Part shown: piece after piece, positions 22,882-34,507 of the stretch
Numbering within the stretch: position 1 is the first letter of the stretch
Layout: each line of letters starts with the position of its first letter
Assembly (NCBI GenBank): GCA_000310025.1
Contig: FN649736.1
Span: 524,016 to 588,015 of the forward strand
Direction: 5' to 3'
Length of the DNA: 64,000 bases
Origin: Ectocarpus siliculosus
Lineage: Eukaryota > Sar > Phaeophyceae > Ectocarpales > Ectocarpaceae
Translations under genes and position numbers: made by a program
Notes under the pieces: generated by a model
The model's input: the letters and a program-made list of their open reading frames with translations, nothing else
What the model was told of the DNA's origin: nothing
The model's database searches: none

Positions 22882-23944
22882 TATTCAAGACGGACATACG
22901 ACCCGGTGATGGTATCTCGGTCTGGACCGGGTCATGCTGCTGTATCATGAAACGTTGCATCGGGATCTGTAGTTCATGTCATTGACGATTGTGACCCAGC
23001 TCCTGACGTAGGAACGTCCAGGTCGTAGCACCGTCGATATGGGTCATGACTCGGCCATGACCTGGCCATGTCCTGATCATAGCCTGGTCATGATGAACCA
23101 ATAAACGGTCATGGCAGAGTCATGACGGAGTCATGGTCCGGTCATGAACCAGTCATGACCTAACCAGGTCATGGCCGAGTCATGGCCACGAACGTATCAT
23201 GACCTTGACAATGACCGAGGCCATGACTCAATTTCGTGACCAAGTCATGACGATTGTGGCTAAATAAGTCATACGGTCATGACCAATGACCAAATGATCA
23301 CGATCACGAGAGAAAAATATCGGAGTCATGTTTGCTCTACGTGGAGTTGTAACACCTGATCTGTGATACGTTGGGAACTCTCCCATAGGTTCGGCAGTAC
23401 TTCACTAAGGATGGATGTACCATCTGGGGGGCTGTGCGGGACGTTCATTCGTCTTTTCTCCGGTGTTGTTCTGAGTTCGCCCCTTCTGCGGCGCCCAAGG
23501 TTACATATGAGATTCCCGAAGATTTTTTTGAGATGATGCAGACGGAAACCCTTCTCGGATGTGGCCGGCTACATATCCAAAAATAGACGTAGAAATAGTA
23601 GGGGTGGAGAGGCCAGGTTGGAAGAATCTGGTCTGTTCAACGGGTGGTCCAAAACTAAAAGAATTGAGGCCCGCAGACAAAAAATCCCATGGTTCGTGGA
23701 TGAGTCAATTACCCGGAGTCGGACTAAGTCGCAAGCGATGTATTTACCAGAGGCGGAGAAGTCAGCACTGTAGTTAGCCTCTCACCGCCAGGACGCGTCC
23801 ACCTTTTCCCCGCCGACCAGGCGAACTCCCCCCACACGCGGGAGTGAGAGAAGCGCCGCAGAAACCAAGTCAGACGCGGCAGGAACAGCAACGTACTCAG
23901 TGCTGCTATACCCCAGAAAGTATCCCCACGCGCCCCACCGTGTC
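22882..23944. repeat. 1.1 kb direct repeat, right member
   Basis: Same orientation as 21202-22286, beginning TCAAGACGGACATACGACCC. It contains the second GTCATGAC array (about 22900-23340) and the conserved right part with CGCCCCTTCTGCGG, CGATGTATTTACCAG and CTCTCACCGCC. It lacks coding capacity. Confidence 0.7.
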
Positions 23945-24838
23945 GTGGACTCTTCTGGTGGAAATATCCCTCAAGTGCATTCATTGCCACAGATTCTCAG
24001 GTGTAGGGGGGCACAGCCATCGGGGACCGCCCACGATGCTACCTACTGTTCATTCTACGAGTCCGTTGTAGTTCTCGTTGTTGTTGTTGTCTCCTTTCCG
24101 GTCTCCGTCAAGTACTTTCCGATACCCGTTCTGGTCCAACTGACCCGAACGCCTTCCTTGGCCACGAGACAACTACCCAAAGAAGGGTACGCCGCTATTT
24201 TCTATAACAAAACCATAAAATGATGACGAAACTTCTTCAAATGCAGCATCCAGTATGTACGGGCCCGCAGTCTAGAAATACCAGTACAGTTCTTCGTAAG
24301 AAACAGTCGATCAACATTTCACGAAAATAAGAAATTACGTCCAGCAAATACATCTCAGCGGTGCCCCTGCGCTACTTTACACTCCATAAAATAACCTGCG
24401 GTCGACAGCGGCGACGAACACGAGAGGCTGAGCCTCGACCCGATTTTGACATTTCTTATCTGCTGGCTGTAGGCCAAAAAGCAAAAACAGAACCGTGAGA
24501 TGATCGACGCCGGACAAAAACGACAAAAAACAACGTGACCATATAGAATGAAAATACACTACGAGAGGGCACCTGATGAGGAAATGTGTGCATGCATGTG
24601 AAACTTGAGTATGTAGAGACGGGCGGCGTTCTCGTGCCTCTGTGTACTACCCTTGCCGTGGCTGCGTGAGTGTCACTGACTCTTCCGGCAACTGGGGACA
24701 AATCCGCCGTAGCTCGACCATTATCCAGTGTATTGTTCTACCAACATGCGAGACAGCAGCTCACACGTACTCCTTAGGAGATCCAAGAACTATGCATACG
24801 ACCCGCATCAAGAGGTTGATACAAGAAAATGAAAATCG
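23945..24838. other. Intergenic DNA between the repeat block and the 3' end of copy B
   Basis: No gene recognised. The stretch includes the 3' flank and presumed poly(A) region of copy B. A GTTGTTGTTGTTG run lies at about 24076-24090. Confidence 0.4.
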
Positions 24839-27800
24839 TCAACATCGAAGCGCCGCATCTTTGTCTTCACCTGCATCCATCATGGCCTGAGAAATATCCA
24901 GCCAGTCTGATGCGGTAAGAACATCATCCCCGGTTGTGGTCCCGTCCACCTCTCTCAACCCCGGCGATGTCAAGGGCATATCGGGCACGTGGGGCACCGA
25001 GCCAGCAATTACACCACCACTGCCACATCCCTCGATCGCACCACTCAACACGTCAGTATCATCACTTGTGCCTCCCTTGACCGGTTCGGAGTGGACATTC
25101 AAAGGAAACACGCTCGGTCCGACCGGCAGACTCATTTGCGACGCAGGCTCTTGGTGCGATTCCCACGAGCTAGTACATGCCATTGGTTTGTTTGCGTTGC
25201 TGCAAGAGGCAACCATGATCGAGCCGGTAGCATCCTCGGGAGTGACACCCGCCGACCCGATGCTGCTACGGTGCTCGTATTCAACAGTCTGCAGATTATC
25301 TTCCGTGCCTTGTGAGCCTGCGCCGCTGCGAGCGCAGAGGGGCTGGGTGGAGAAAACACTCAATGCTTGTCTCGCGATAACACCCTCGAATATCCTGCAA
25401 ATAATGCATTGACGAACCAGAGGGAGGCAGCAGGGGCGAGGGTTGAATCCTATGTCCACAGTAGTGGAACGGGTTGGTTTGGACACGGAGTGCCACACCA
25501 ACAAAGTTGTCGGCTAACCGTCGAGTCATATTCGCCGCTTTTGAGCGAAAGCACAACCACGCGGAAAGAGACGCTGCTACAATCATTAGTGGTCCAGCTC
25601 TCGAGTGGACCGATGGACTGTGTTCCGTTCGCTTTTTTGGACGGGGTCACTTGCCCTACTCTGCGTGTCTTTTCTTTCATGGTCTCATGGGGAAATGCAG
25701 GGATCTCTTCCCGTGTTCATCTATCGTTTTCGTTTGTACCTCCCTCTGGGATAGGTTGAAAAGACTGGGGTTGATTCCTTCAAACGAAAGACTTCAAACG
25801 TTGTTGCAACAACCACTTTGTATGTAGTACATCTCTTGAGATTTCACATCTGAACACGAGGTTCACAATAAATTCGTTCACTTATCAACGATGCGCGGTT
25901 ACCGATTTCTATTGAAATTCGTACGGGCTGTCCCGACAAGAACGAATCAAAACGACCCTCCCGACCGAGCGATTTGCCATCTCAATCGATCATTCATATT
26001 TAGAAAATAAAATAAAGAGAAAGTCACGCTGTGAAGCTGTAGGAGTCCTCGGAAATCCGTGCCATTGAAGGAAAAGAGCACTTCAATAACAAAGGCTTTT
26101 CGGTTTTGCGATGACGAAGAGGCAATCATTCACGCCGAAACAAGGCCAACGATTAGGGTTGTGCCTGTAGACTAGACAGTTTGTCAGCTTTGTTCTTGAG
26201 AAATTCGACAGACACGGCTTTCCCGCACAGTAGCTTGCCTTGGTGTTGACAACAGGTTGGACAACCCCCAGTGCATGTGTCATAGCCGGGAATCATTCCC
26301 CGCACGCACCTGCATAGGAAATGATCGCAGAATGCAGATATCCCACGCCACTCCTCCAAAGGTGGCGCTGGCAGAGAGGAAGACAGCCGGGACGGATTGT
26401 AGACCTCTCGCAACCGAGAATACAGTCCCCGAGCTCTGGAGTCGTCAATCGCTGCTAGGGACCCGAGGATTCCGTGTGCAAGGTGACACCTTACATGGTG
26501 GGAGGTAAGGTGGGCGGCAGTAGCACAAGATGAAAATGCCAAGGTCGTACCACACACGGTCTCCGTACACACCGTTGACACGCCTTTACCACGAATGCCA
26601 GAACTATTAATAGTGGCCGAGCTCCTCCGTAGGAGAAGCCACACACATGATACTGAGCAACAAAACTGGCACTACATCTTCTCGTCCTTTAGACTCATGG
26701 CGCAGCTTGTCCCACAGCTCGCCACGATCACGGATCGCAGCCATCGAGGCTATCAATGTCAGCTACGGTGATATTAATTCAATCGATTTGGCTCACCATA
26801 ATATCCTGTACCGGCACAAGCCAGGGTACCGCTCGAATACCTCGATGCAGTGCCCGAACCTCTTTAGCGCTCCAGCCGCATCCCCATTTACTGCTTTTTG
26901 AAATGCCAGGGTTCTGTCACACGCGGCACGTGGCATTGTAGATGTGGAGCGAGTCGTCGCTGTATATAACAGTAATACAAATTCTGTACTACCCAGAGTT
27001 GTCCGTATGGCAGTAAACACAGGTTGTATTGCTCGTAGGTCAAACCAACGTGAGCCATCGTACGGAAACAACACAGAAAAATATTGCGGTTTCTAGCAGT
27101 CAGGACCATGTTGTCAGGCTTACATGTTGATGAGGAGACCGCCGACGCCCGTGCGAATGTTTGGTCTGCTCGCCATGTCGGTGAAGGTCGGCCACGAGGA
27201 GAAAGGGAACGAGGGGTGCGTGAAAGGATGTTAGAACCCTGCGCTGATACCAAAAAGTGCGGAAACAGGGGTCGACCAACAGAGGAGGTGCAGAAACAAA
27301 GGTTCTATGGAATTATGGATATTTCGATGTCGCATGGCCTTTGAAAACTACCCGTCAAGCAGGGTTGCAATTTGCTCACCGATCGGCTGTTTCTTGTAGG
27401 TGTTCGAAGTCCATGAGGCCATTTTTTAGGGCAGCCACCATAGTATCAGACACCTCTTCCGCTTGGGGGGCGCTCCCGTGTGGAATAGCACCGCCTCCGT
27501 TGTCTTCGCAAGGCTCGTCTTCTTTCGGATGTCTGCGCGTCGCACTGTTCTGACAAGCTCTCTCGAAGACAACTTGCTCGAACGCCGCATGCGACTGGGC
27601 AACATACCGATATAAGTCTCCTTCGCATGCAGCTGGCTTGATCTGGGTGACAAGTAGCAGCGGAAGAGGGTGAAGGTGCAGATCTCGTTGCTTGCACATA
27701 CATAGTACAACACTATCATAAACTCTCGACTCCCTGCCGCCTTGAGGTTCCCACGAAGTCGCACGAAACGCCAAGGGTACCGGCAGCAACCATTGCTGCT

Positions 27801-30800
27801 TCGGTATCTTGTTGCTGCTCTTGTTGTTTTCACATCAACATTTTTCTGCCCGTTTTTCCCCGTACGTCGTCTTCAGCACCCTCCCAACCCTGGTTCACGA
27901 AGAATTCGATCATGCAAACTTAGAAGCCCTTCAAGTTCGCCGAAACTTTGAGAAAAAAGAACTCCTTAACGTCGAACTACAGGTCAGTGCAGAAAAAACT
28001 CCTGAAAATCGAAGGAATTATCGCTCAATGTGGGATGACGACATCTTAATTCTTTTTTCAATGTTCTGTTGCTCAATGTCTTTGCTGGTGTGGGCGAGCG
28101 CACATGTTCACCTAAGAGTACCATGATCATGTCTGTTGCCGACTGCCCAACCTGACACACCTTATTGCCGTGGCGGACAAGGAATGTTGCGAGAATTGAG
28201 TAGCGGCATCCCACATCGCTGTTGCAGCCACAAGCACTCTGTGCGCAACTTTACGAAGACACCGTAAGCCAATTAGCCTCAGCTACGAGGTACAGGACAC
28301 ACCTGCGGAGCATCTTGACGAAGGGTGCCCAACGACTCGATACCCGCAGCGTCTAGATGTCCAGAGTACACCTGGACAGTGTCCTTCTGACTGACGATCT
28401 CTGCGAATCCCTGGCCAAGGTACATGCATGCGTACGAGAGTTCAGCAGATGCGTACGACCGCAACACTAAACCACAACAGTGTAGCATTATCTGAAGTAA
28501 ATGGCACAAAAACATGCCTGCCCCACTTCACTTCAAGGCCGTACTCCGGGAGTGATCGGTCAGACTACACCGGACCTCATCGCTGCGTCATTCGTCGACG
28601 AACAACATGGTACCAACGTCGGACGGCCGAGTGGCATGAAGTAAGAGGAGCAAGACGCTACTGTAGTACCGTGATCGGAATACCAACGTCTGAGCAATGC
28701 GATGCTGCGGCTACCAAGCGCATCAACGCACTCTGTGAATACTACGGTAGTTTCTGAGACGAGCTGCCAGGATGATCTCTCCCGTGATGGCCTTGCACAC
28801 ATCCAACACGATGTTTACGTCGGTGGCCTAGCTCATAAGGGAAAGTTGCTCATAGGCGTAGGACGGCAACAATCTGAATCTCCTTTTTGGGAAGCCGGCC
28901 GGGCTGCCAGTCCACTGCTGTCCGTGCAGCAATCTTCCTGTTGTAAACAGCCACACTTTCGTCGACCTCAACCTCTAGGCTTTGCTACAGTCCAACGAAA
29001 TGCAATGGCGTCACACTCACCGCTGGCAGCATGTCAGTTGACCCTTGCTGCATGGAATCAATCAAGAAGGAGCCTGAAAGCTTCAGGTACTCCTCATAAT
29101 TCGCCTAAAGCACCGGAGCACAACGTGTATGGCGCCAACAAAAATACGTGGGTGGGTCACATCATAGCGTCCAGTGGGAGGACACCATTTCCAACATATT
29201 ATAAGCGTCGTCGACTATGGGAATCATGAGGTGGCTACGCCATCGGCTCTTTCGACGGGCAAGAAGGCATGCTCCTCCTGTGGACGACGCGGGCATAACT
29301 ACCAAGGGTGCCGCACGTCCCACAGAAGTTGACCTCACCATGTCTCCCATGGAACCGTGGAAGTATCCCAGGATCGCCCACGCTCTGACGCGGGGAGAGG
29401 CGACGGGTTCTGGTGTAAGGGGTCGAACGGGGAGGACCACTGTATGTCACACAAGATTCTACATTTCTTGGACTGAGTTTAAACGCTGGAGTTTGTCAAA
29501 GTAGCGAGAGCGTTACTATCCAAACGGTGGCACGAATCTGGCCGTGTTGTCCACCTCACTGAAGAGGACAAATCGACCGTTACGAGCGCGGTGCAAGGCG
29601 TGTGGAATCTTGTGTGGCGTTAGCTTTGAACGTTTGATTGCCTCGCCAGGAACATAGATTGCTCGGAACGTGTTTGTCCAAAGATGTACATGGTCAAACA
29701 GCAAAAATTGTAAGAAACAACACCTCCCTCCGACAGACACGTGCCACCCGATACATACCACAAAAATACGCATGGGTCCCGGTATAGGTTGCCCCCGTGA
29801 AGCACACAATTTGTCCGCGTGACTCACTTTGCCACCTCGGCATTCACAGGGCCTATGTAGGCGTCCAGTGCATCTCTCGCCAGTCGGGAGTAGTTCGCAA
29901 CCTTTGGGACACATTTTTGGAGGTGTTGCAATTCGCGGGCGGTGTGTTGACTAGCGCCATCGGTAGTAGCGAAAATTGTGGTGGTCGGCAGCTGCACACA
30001 ACAATCTGCGGTGGTACCAAGCAAGGATCAGAGTCACAACGCGACGGGGAAACAACGGCGCTTCTACTCGTAAAGGGTAGACAAAAACAAATGCGGCATG
30101 TTCCCACCGATTCAAGAGGGCTTCCCTTCACAACAGCCCCAACACCGACTGCACACCAAAATGTGCAACAGGAGGGGCCCGTCAAGAGCTGATTTCTCGT
30201 GGTGATGCCGTCCTCGGTGAAGTTGGGGCCGAATTGGCCTTGATCGGGGGAGTCGTGCAGAGCGCCCAGCTGCTGTTGGACAGTGGAGAGGGTCATCATC
30301 TTCACCATCACTCCACGAATGTCACTGGCGGCAACAGCGAATCGCAAAGGAATCTTTTGTTGTACGATTGACTGTTTACGAGTTATGATCGCTCGGACGA
30401 GTCTCCGCCCCTCCCGGAAAAATCGTTAGCGACATAAGGGACAATACGGGTACCCCCGGCGGTGGTGTGCGCATCAGTGTATCCCATCAAAGCTAGATCT
30501 GCACCTTGGGGTGGTGAGGGGCAGCAGCCCAACGCAGCCGAAGAAGTCGCTGAGGAATGCGTTCTCAAGCGTGCCCACAAGACCAGTCGCCGGAGATGCG
30601 CTCCATCTGAACCTGGTTCAGATAGGAGAGCATGTCTTTAGACGCGGTAAGATCATGCGCAAAACTCTCGCCCGATATGACACGGAAAGCCTTGAGGTCT
30701 CTTCGGAGAACCCTTAGTCCTCCTTTAGCTCATACCTGCGGGTTCGATGTACCACACACAAATAATGTGTTTGGACGTGTTGGTCGACGGTGAAGCTCGC

Positions 30801-31708
30801 GCACGTGCGGTAAACGCCAACGGCGATGGGCAGAAATATATTTCAACACGGTGTCGTTCTTCTCTTTCCTGCGCCGGTATTCTCTGAACGTTGCTACTAT
30901 GAAGCTCGGATGCGATGTTGCAGACACAGTTTGTGTGATACCAGCTGAAGATGACCGTTTGCATTTCTATTGTTAATGACGACTGACCTTTTCAAAGGAA
31001 GCATGCCGCACGCCAGGAATGCGCCGGATAATGAGTCTGTCGACTGCATGGCAACCTGACCACGTGGATGGTGCTGAGGCTGACGCTCGTGCCCAGGCTG
31101 ACGCTGGTGCCACTTCCGCTTGCTGTAGGTGCATCGAACCCCAGTTTCTGGGCAACGGCTACACAACGTCCACGTGGGGGGGGTAACGGTCTTACTTTCA
31201 CTGGTGCACGATTTTTGTAGGTCCGGGCCGTCGATTGTCTACACCGGTGCGTCCGGTGGGATTCAGGTAGGTGGGATACCTTGCAATAGCTGGTGTAAGA
31301 AGTGTGTCAGGTGCGCGACGCGAAGTGCATCAGCGTGGTGATGGTGACGGGAAAACATCACTCCGGGTTCCGAAATCGATGTTATTGACCCGAGCTCTCG
31401 TTGAAGATCACCGACGTTTTCAGCACGAGCCGCGTGTATCTGTGCTATTGATTGGCAAGCGCTCTTTTCGGTTGTTTACCCTTCAGAGACGATCAGGGTT
31501 GACTGCATTCAATCCCGTACAGACAAAAAGGAGCATCATGACTTAAGTAGCAACATCATGGCCAACGTCCATGTCGATACATCACACACCTGCAAGGAGT
31601 CAGGCCATCGCACTTCTTTTTCTTTCGCACACATTCCAAGCAGGCCCTTCGCATCCCAGCATTTGTCAATGCAGGCAAGCTTCCCGCTTTCTTGCTAGCA
31701 GCACTCAT
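24839..31708 (-). CDS. Zn2Cys6 (fungal-type) transcription factor, copy B, 14 exons, intact
   Basis: Predicted nuclear sequence-specific regulator. Exons in coding order: 31708-31590, 31158-30988, 30606-30505, 30324-30108, 29901-29828, 29384-29339, 29104-29021, 28827-28732, 28410-28303, 27642-27380, 27165-27124, 26913-26797, 26489-26310, 25394-24839. All introns are GT-AG, phases match throughout, and 2175 bases give 724 residues plus stop. The binuclear zinc cluster has Cys 23, 26, 33, 39, 42 and 49 (spacing 2-6-5-2-6) with basic KKKK between the second and third Cys, followed by TYSKRKW. The first intron splits the codon after Cys39. Later landmarks: GCVGLLPLTTPR, GPSCCTFWCAVGVGA, VANYSRLARDALDAY, AWAILGYFHGSMGD, EVFERYPGLCRYR, SLPAPPLEEWRGISAFCDH. 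The last exon gives an acidic/Ser-rich tail with SDWLDISQAMMDAG, a candidate activation segment. I do not recognise a fungal middle-homology domain. The start was chosen by gapless alignment of exon 1 with copy A (21 of 39 identical). A hAT-like element begins 45 bases upstream. Exon 11 has a weaker acceptor context and is the least certain junction. Confidence 0.87.
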
Positions 31709-33043
31709 GATCCAAGACGCTGCGTCGCGTTACCCTGCGTGCATAATTGTAGACAGGGGTGTTCACGGAGCGGGGCGGGGCGGTTGTTGTCATTTGCAAA
31801 CGTCATGGAGCGGAGCGGTGCGGTTAATCCGTACGTTTAGCACGTTTTTTTACGGAGCGGTTTAGTCTCCTTTGTAGCATGACGCGCAATACCGTGTCCT
31901 TGACGACGGTGCCCCGTCAGACGAAAGTTCCACTCATCCGGATATCTGGCAAACTGACATAGTACCTGCAACTTCGTAAAGTGCGTTGGGTTTGAGAAAT
32001 CGAAAATCTATTTTGCTGCGCGGCGTGCTGTGCATGGAGGCCGTCGGCTACGCCGTACGCGTTCTCGCGGCCGGAACAGCCCAAACGAACGAAAGAGCTG
32101 TCGATCTGTCAGATTGCTGGACCAATCAAGTAACCATTGCCCATATCGATGCCTCCTCGACATGTTCGTTCCTGCAACACGCACAAAACAGCAGGACATA
32201 ACCCCTTTGCGTCCTATCCTGCTAGAACCACTAGAGTCAAGTACGCCAGGTGCTCCCGTTTGCATATTGCTCTCCCGCACGAGCAGCACGGACAGATTCA
32301 GCTCTAGCCTGCCTAAAAGACTGCGCCATAGTCCGCTTCCCCCAACCCCTATGACGTATGGTCGAACTGTTTTGGTCTCCGGAGGAAGATCGGGCTTCGA
32401 CGTGAAGAACAACACAACCATCTCGTTAAGGTCATCAGGCGCCATTTTCTTCCAAATGAGCTTGTACACGAACCCCAGTCATGAAAAATCCCTCTCCCTG
32501 AATGGCAACTATTATTGCACTGCCAATGCAAAGGTCACATACGTAGTATTGGGGGGCGCACAGGTTCACGCACGATATTGTATGAAAGACTCGCGCCGTG
32601 CGAAAGCCGTGGCTCCGTGGCAACACCAAGGCGGTATTACAGTTTTAACCGTAGATTTAGTGGTTTCACGAGTGGATGATGTGACAGAGTAGCTCATTCT
32701 TCTTTCTCCGCAAAAACCCTTGTACGGATATTTTGGAAACCTCACGGACGGAGCGCAGCCGTTATTTTACCGAGGACATAATTCTTTCGGAGCGGATCGA
32801 GTTATTTTGCACACGTCACAGGACGGAGCGAAGTGTTGTTTTATTCTTTTTCATTGGGAAATGTCACGGAGCGGTTACAACCGCTCCGCTCCGCCGAGAA
32901 AAACCGTTCCGTGAACACCCCTGGTCAAGTTCACAGCAGCAAGATTGTTTAGAGGAATCATACTAGGCATCGATCGCCTCCCACTGGGCTGGTGAAGTCA
33001 CCCGTTGTGAATACCTGGTATAAATCTCGGTGGGTGTTTCGCG
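31709..33043 (-). promoter_or_regulatory. Upstream region of copy B, split by a 1.17 kb insertion
   Basis: The 45 bases next to the ATG (31709-31753) and the segment 32924-33043 both align with the continuous block 5820-5969 in front of copy A. The ancestral proximal promoter of B is therefore interrupted by the element at 31754-32923, and any element further out has been moved more than 1.1 kb away. Confidence 0.6.
31754..32923. mobile_element. Non-autonomous hAT-like DNA transposon next to copy B start
   Basis: The ends are inverted: CAGGGGTGTTCACGGA at 31754 and TCCGTGAACACCCCTG ending at 32923. Inside both ends lie GGAGCGG-type repeats (31774-31870 and 32740-32895), giving subterminal repeat arrays. 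The CAGGGG terminus resembles hAT-family ends. No clear 8 bp target duplication is visible (flanks ATTGTAGA and GTCAAGTT differ). Internal frames of about 150-220 codons show no hAT dimerisation motif or DDE pattern I can recognise. Copy A carries the uninterrupted equivalent of the flanks. Confidence 0.7.
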
Positions 33044-33122
33044 TTACATACTGATGGACCAATTTCTCATATAAGACGAACTTAGGGGGTGGTAGACAAC
33101 CCCTCCTGACGCTGGCTCTATT

Positions 33123-33524
33123 TTAAAAAATTGAAATACAAGAACGCAACCTTAACGCCGTTGAGATCATACGCATACTACCGTTAGTAGAGAACACCAT
33201 GAAGAGCTCGGATGGGGCGTCAGCAGCAACGAAGTTGACCGCTCCGCAGTGACCTGTCACCTCAAGCTGCCATAAGGCATTCATCGATATACTTCTTAGT
33301 GAGCGTATACTGTAGGTCTTGCACATGGACTCTTTAATGGCCATCCCCACCCCGTGGGATCCACCCTTCTCCATACCACAGCCGAATACTCGGAAACCCG
33401 CCCCTGCGAATCTACCTCGGCTCCGTGTCTCCTGCAGTTCTATCACCGATACGTTTTGTTTTGTTGCCTCCCACAAGACACTGTAGGCCGGCCCGTACTC
33501 ATTGCTTTCACAGCCAGAGTTCAC
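33123..33524 (-). pseudogene. LINE endonuclease fragment
   Basis: The 133-codon minus-strand frame reads like the apurinic-type endonuclease domain of non-LTR elements: VSVIELQETRSRG (family: GLQETRRPG, catalytic Glu), FRVFGCGMEKGGSHGVGMAI and KESM (family: GVGLAIKESI), then VNFVAADAPSE (family: NFVVAYAPTE). No RT follows on the minus strand; the fragment ends about 80 bases from the outer edge of the duplicated upstream block of copy B. Confidence 0.7.
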
Positions 33525-33764
33525 ACATTCCAGGTTGCTACCCTAGGAAGTCGAATCTGCTGTCTCTTTCGGGGGGCGTGTTGCTCCCTTGCCAGCCTTC
33601 GCTTCGCCCGTCCCCTCCTTTTCCCCCGTCTTCACCTTCCTTTTAGAAGTATTGTCTTGCGGACTCGGGCTAACGTAATAGTTCCCGGGTGGTTGCCTTT
33701 TGTATCAGAGACTTGTCGTTTAGTTCCGGAGCGGTGTGGCCCTCCAGCTCTGGACTTGTTTTAT

Positions 33765-34507
33765 GAGCAGTGGCCAAAATCGGGCGTACAACCGGTCCAA
33801 CCACGGTCATAATCGGGTACCCCTACAAGATGCTGCTGGGAGCGAGCGCATGGCACCATCTGATTGGCCGACGCCCGCCCCTACCCGACCTTGACCGCCT
33901 TTGCACCGGGTGCACCCGATCTTGGCTACTCACCCTCTGGAGGGGTACCCGAATTTTCTTTCCCCTACCCGAAAATGGCTGGGCTGTTCGCCAAAACCCA
34001 TGCACAAGCAAACGTCAAATGCCCTGCCCTCGGAGTCGGACGTTCCGACGGCGGGCGGAAGCAGACCCACCGCCGGCGGTGGAACTCTCGCTTGCGGGAA
34101 ACGGCAGGTGGGCGGCGGAAATGGTCGAGAAGAGCTGGATACATACCTCACTCACGAGATGCGACACACACGAGACTCATCAAAAAACGACATATTCTTT
34201 GCCTCCGTCGCTTCTCATTTGCGACAAACGAGCGGCCAGCGGTGTGCGTCCGACCCGTGATCTTGTGCATGGGTATTGGCCGAACAGCCCAGCCATTTTC
34301 GGGTAGTGGAAAGAAAACTCGAGTACCCTTTCCGGGGGGTGAGTAGCCAAGATTGGGTGCACCCGGTGGAAAGACGGTCAAGGTCGGGTGTAGGGATGGG
34401 CGTCGGCCAATCAGATGAAGTCATGCGGTCGTTCCCAGGTGCGTCGTGTAGGGGTACCCGATGATGGCCGTGGTTGGACCGGGTGTACCCGATATTGACC
34501 ACTGCTC
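33765..34507. mobile_element. Foldback/MITE element with about 240 bp terminal inverted repeats
   Basis: The left arm (33765-34007) begins GAGCAGTGGCCAAAATCGGG. The right arm (34260-34507) ends in its complement, CCCGATATTGACCACTGCTC. Along the arms GGTCCAACCACGG, ATCGGGTACCCCTAC, GATTGGCCGACGCCC, CACCGGGTGCACCC, GTAGCC/GGCTAC and GGGCTGTTCG/CGAACAGCCC pair in order. The spacer of about 250 bases has no transposase. TTTTAT precedes the left end and occurs 4 bases beyond the right end, so target-site duplication is unresolved. Open frames in the arms are mirror images of one another and not genes. Confidence 0.8.

Noticed and set aside
21040-23340. CRISPR-like array
   Set aside because: The GTCATGAC repeats are short, palindromic and irregularly spaced, with no constant repeat/spacer length, and the context is eukaryotic.
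26153-26644. A 163-codon minus-strand gene
   Set aside because: It is exon 13 of copy B (26489-26310) read through into its flanking introns.
33770-34381. Several 120-178 codon frames in the foldback element
   Set aside because: They are mirror readings of the two inverted arms, without protein features.
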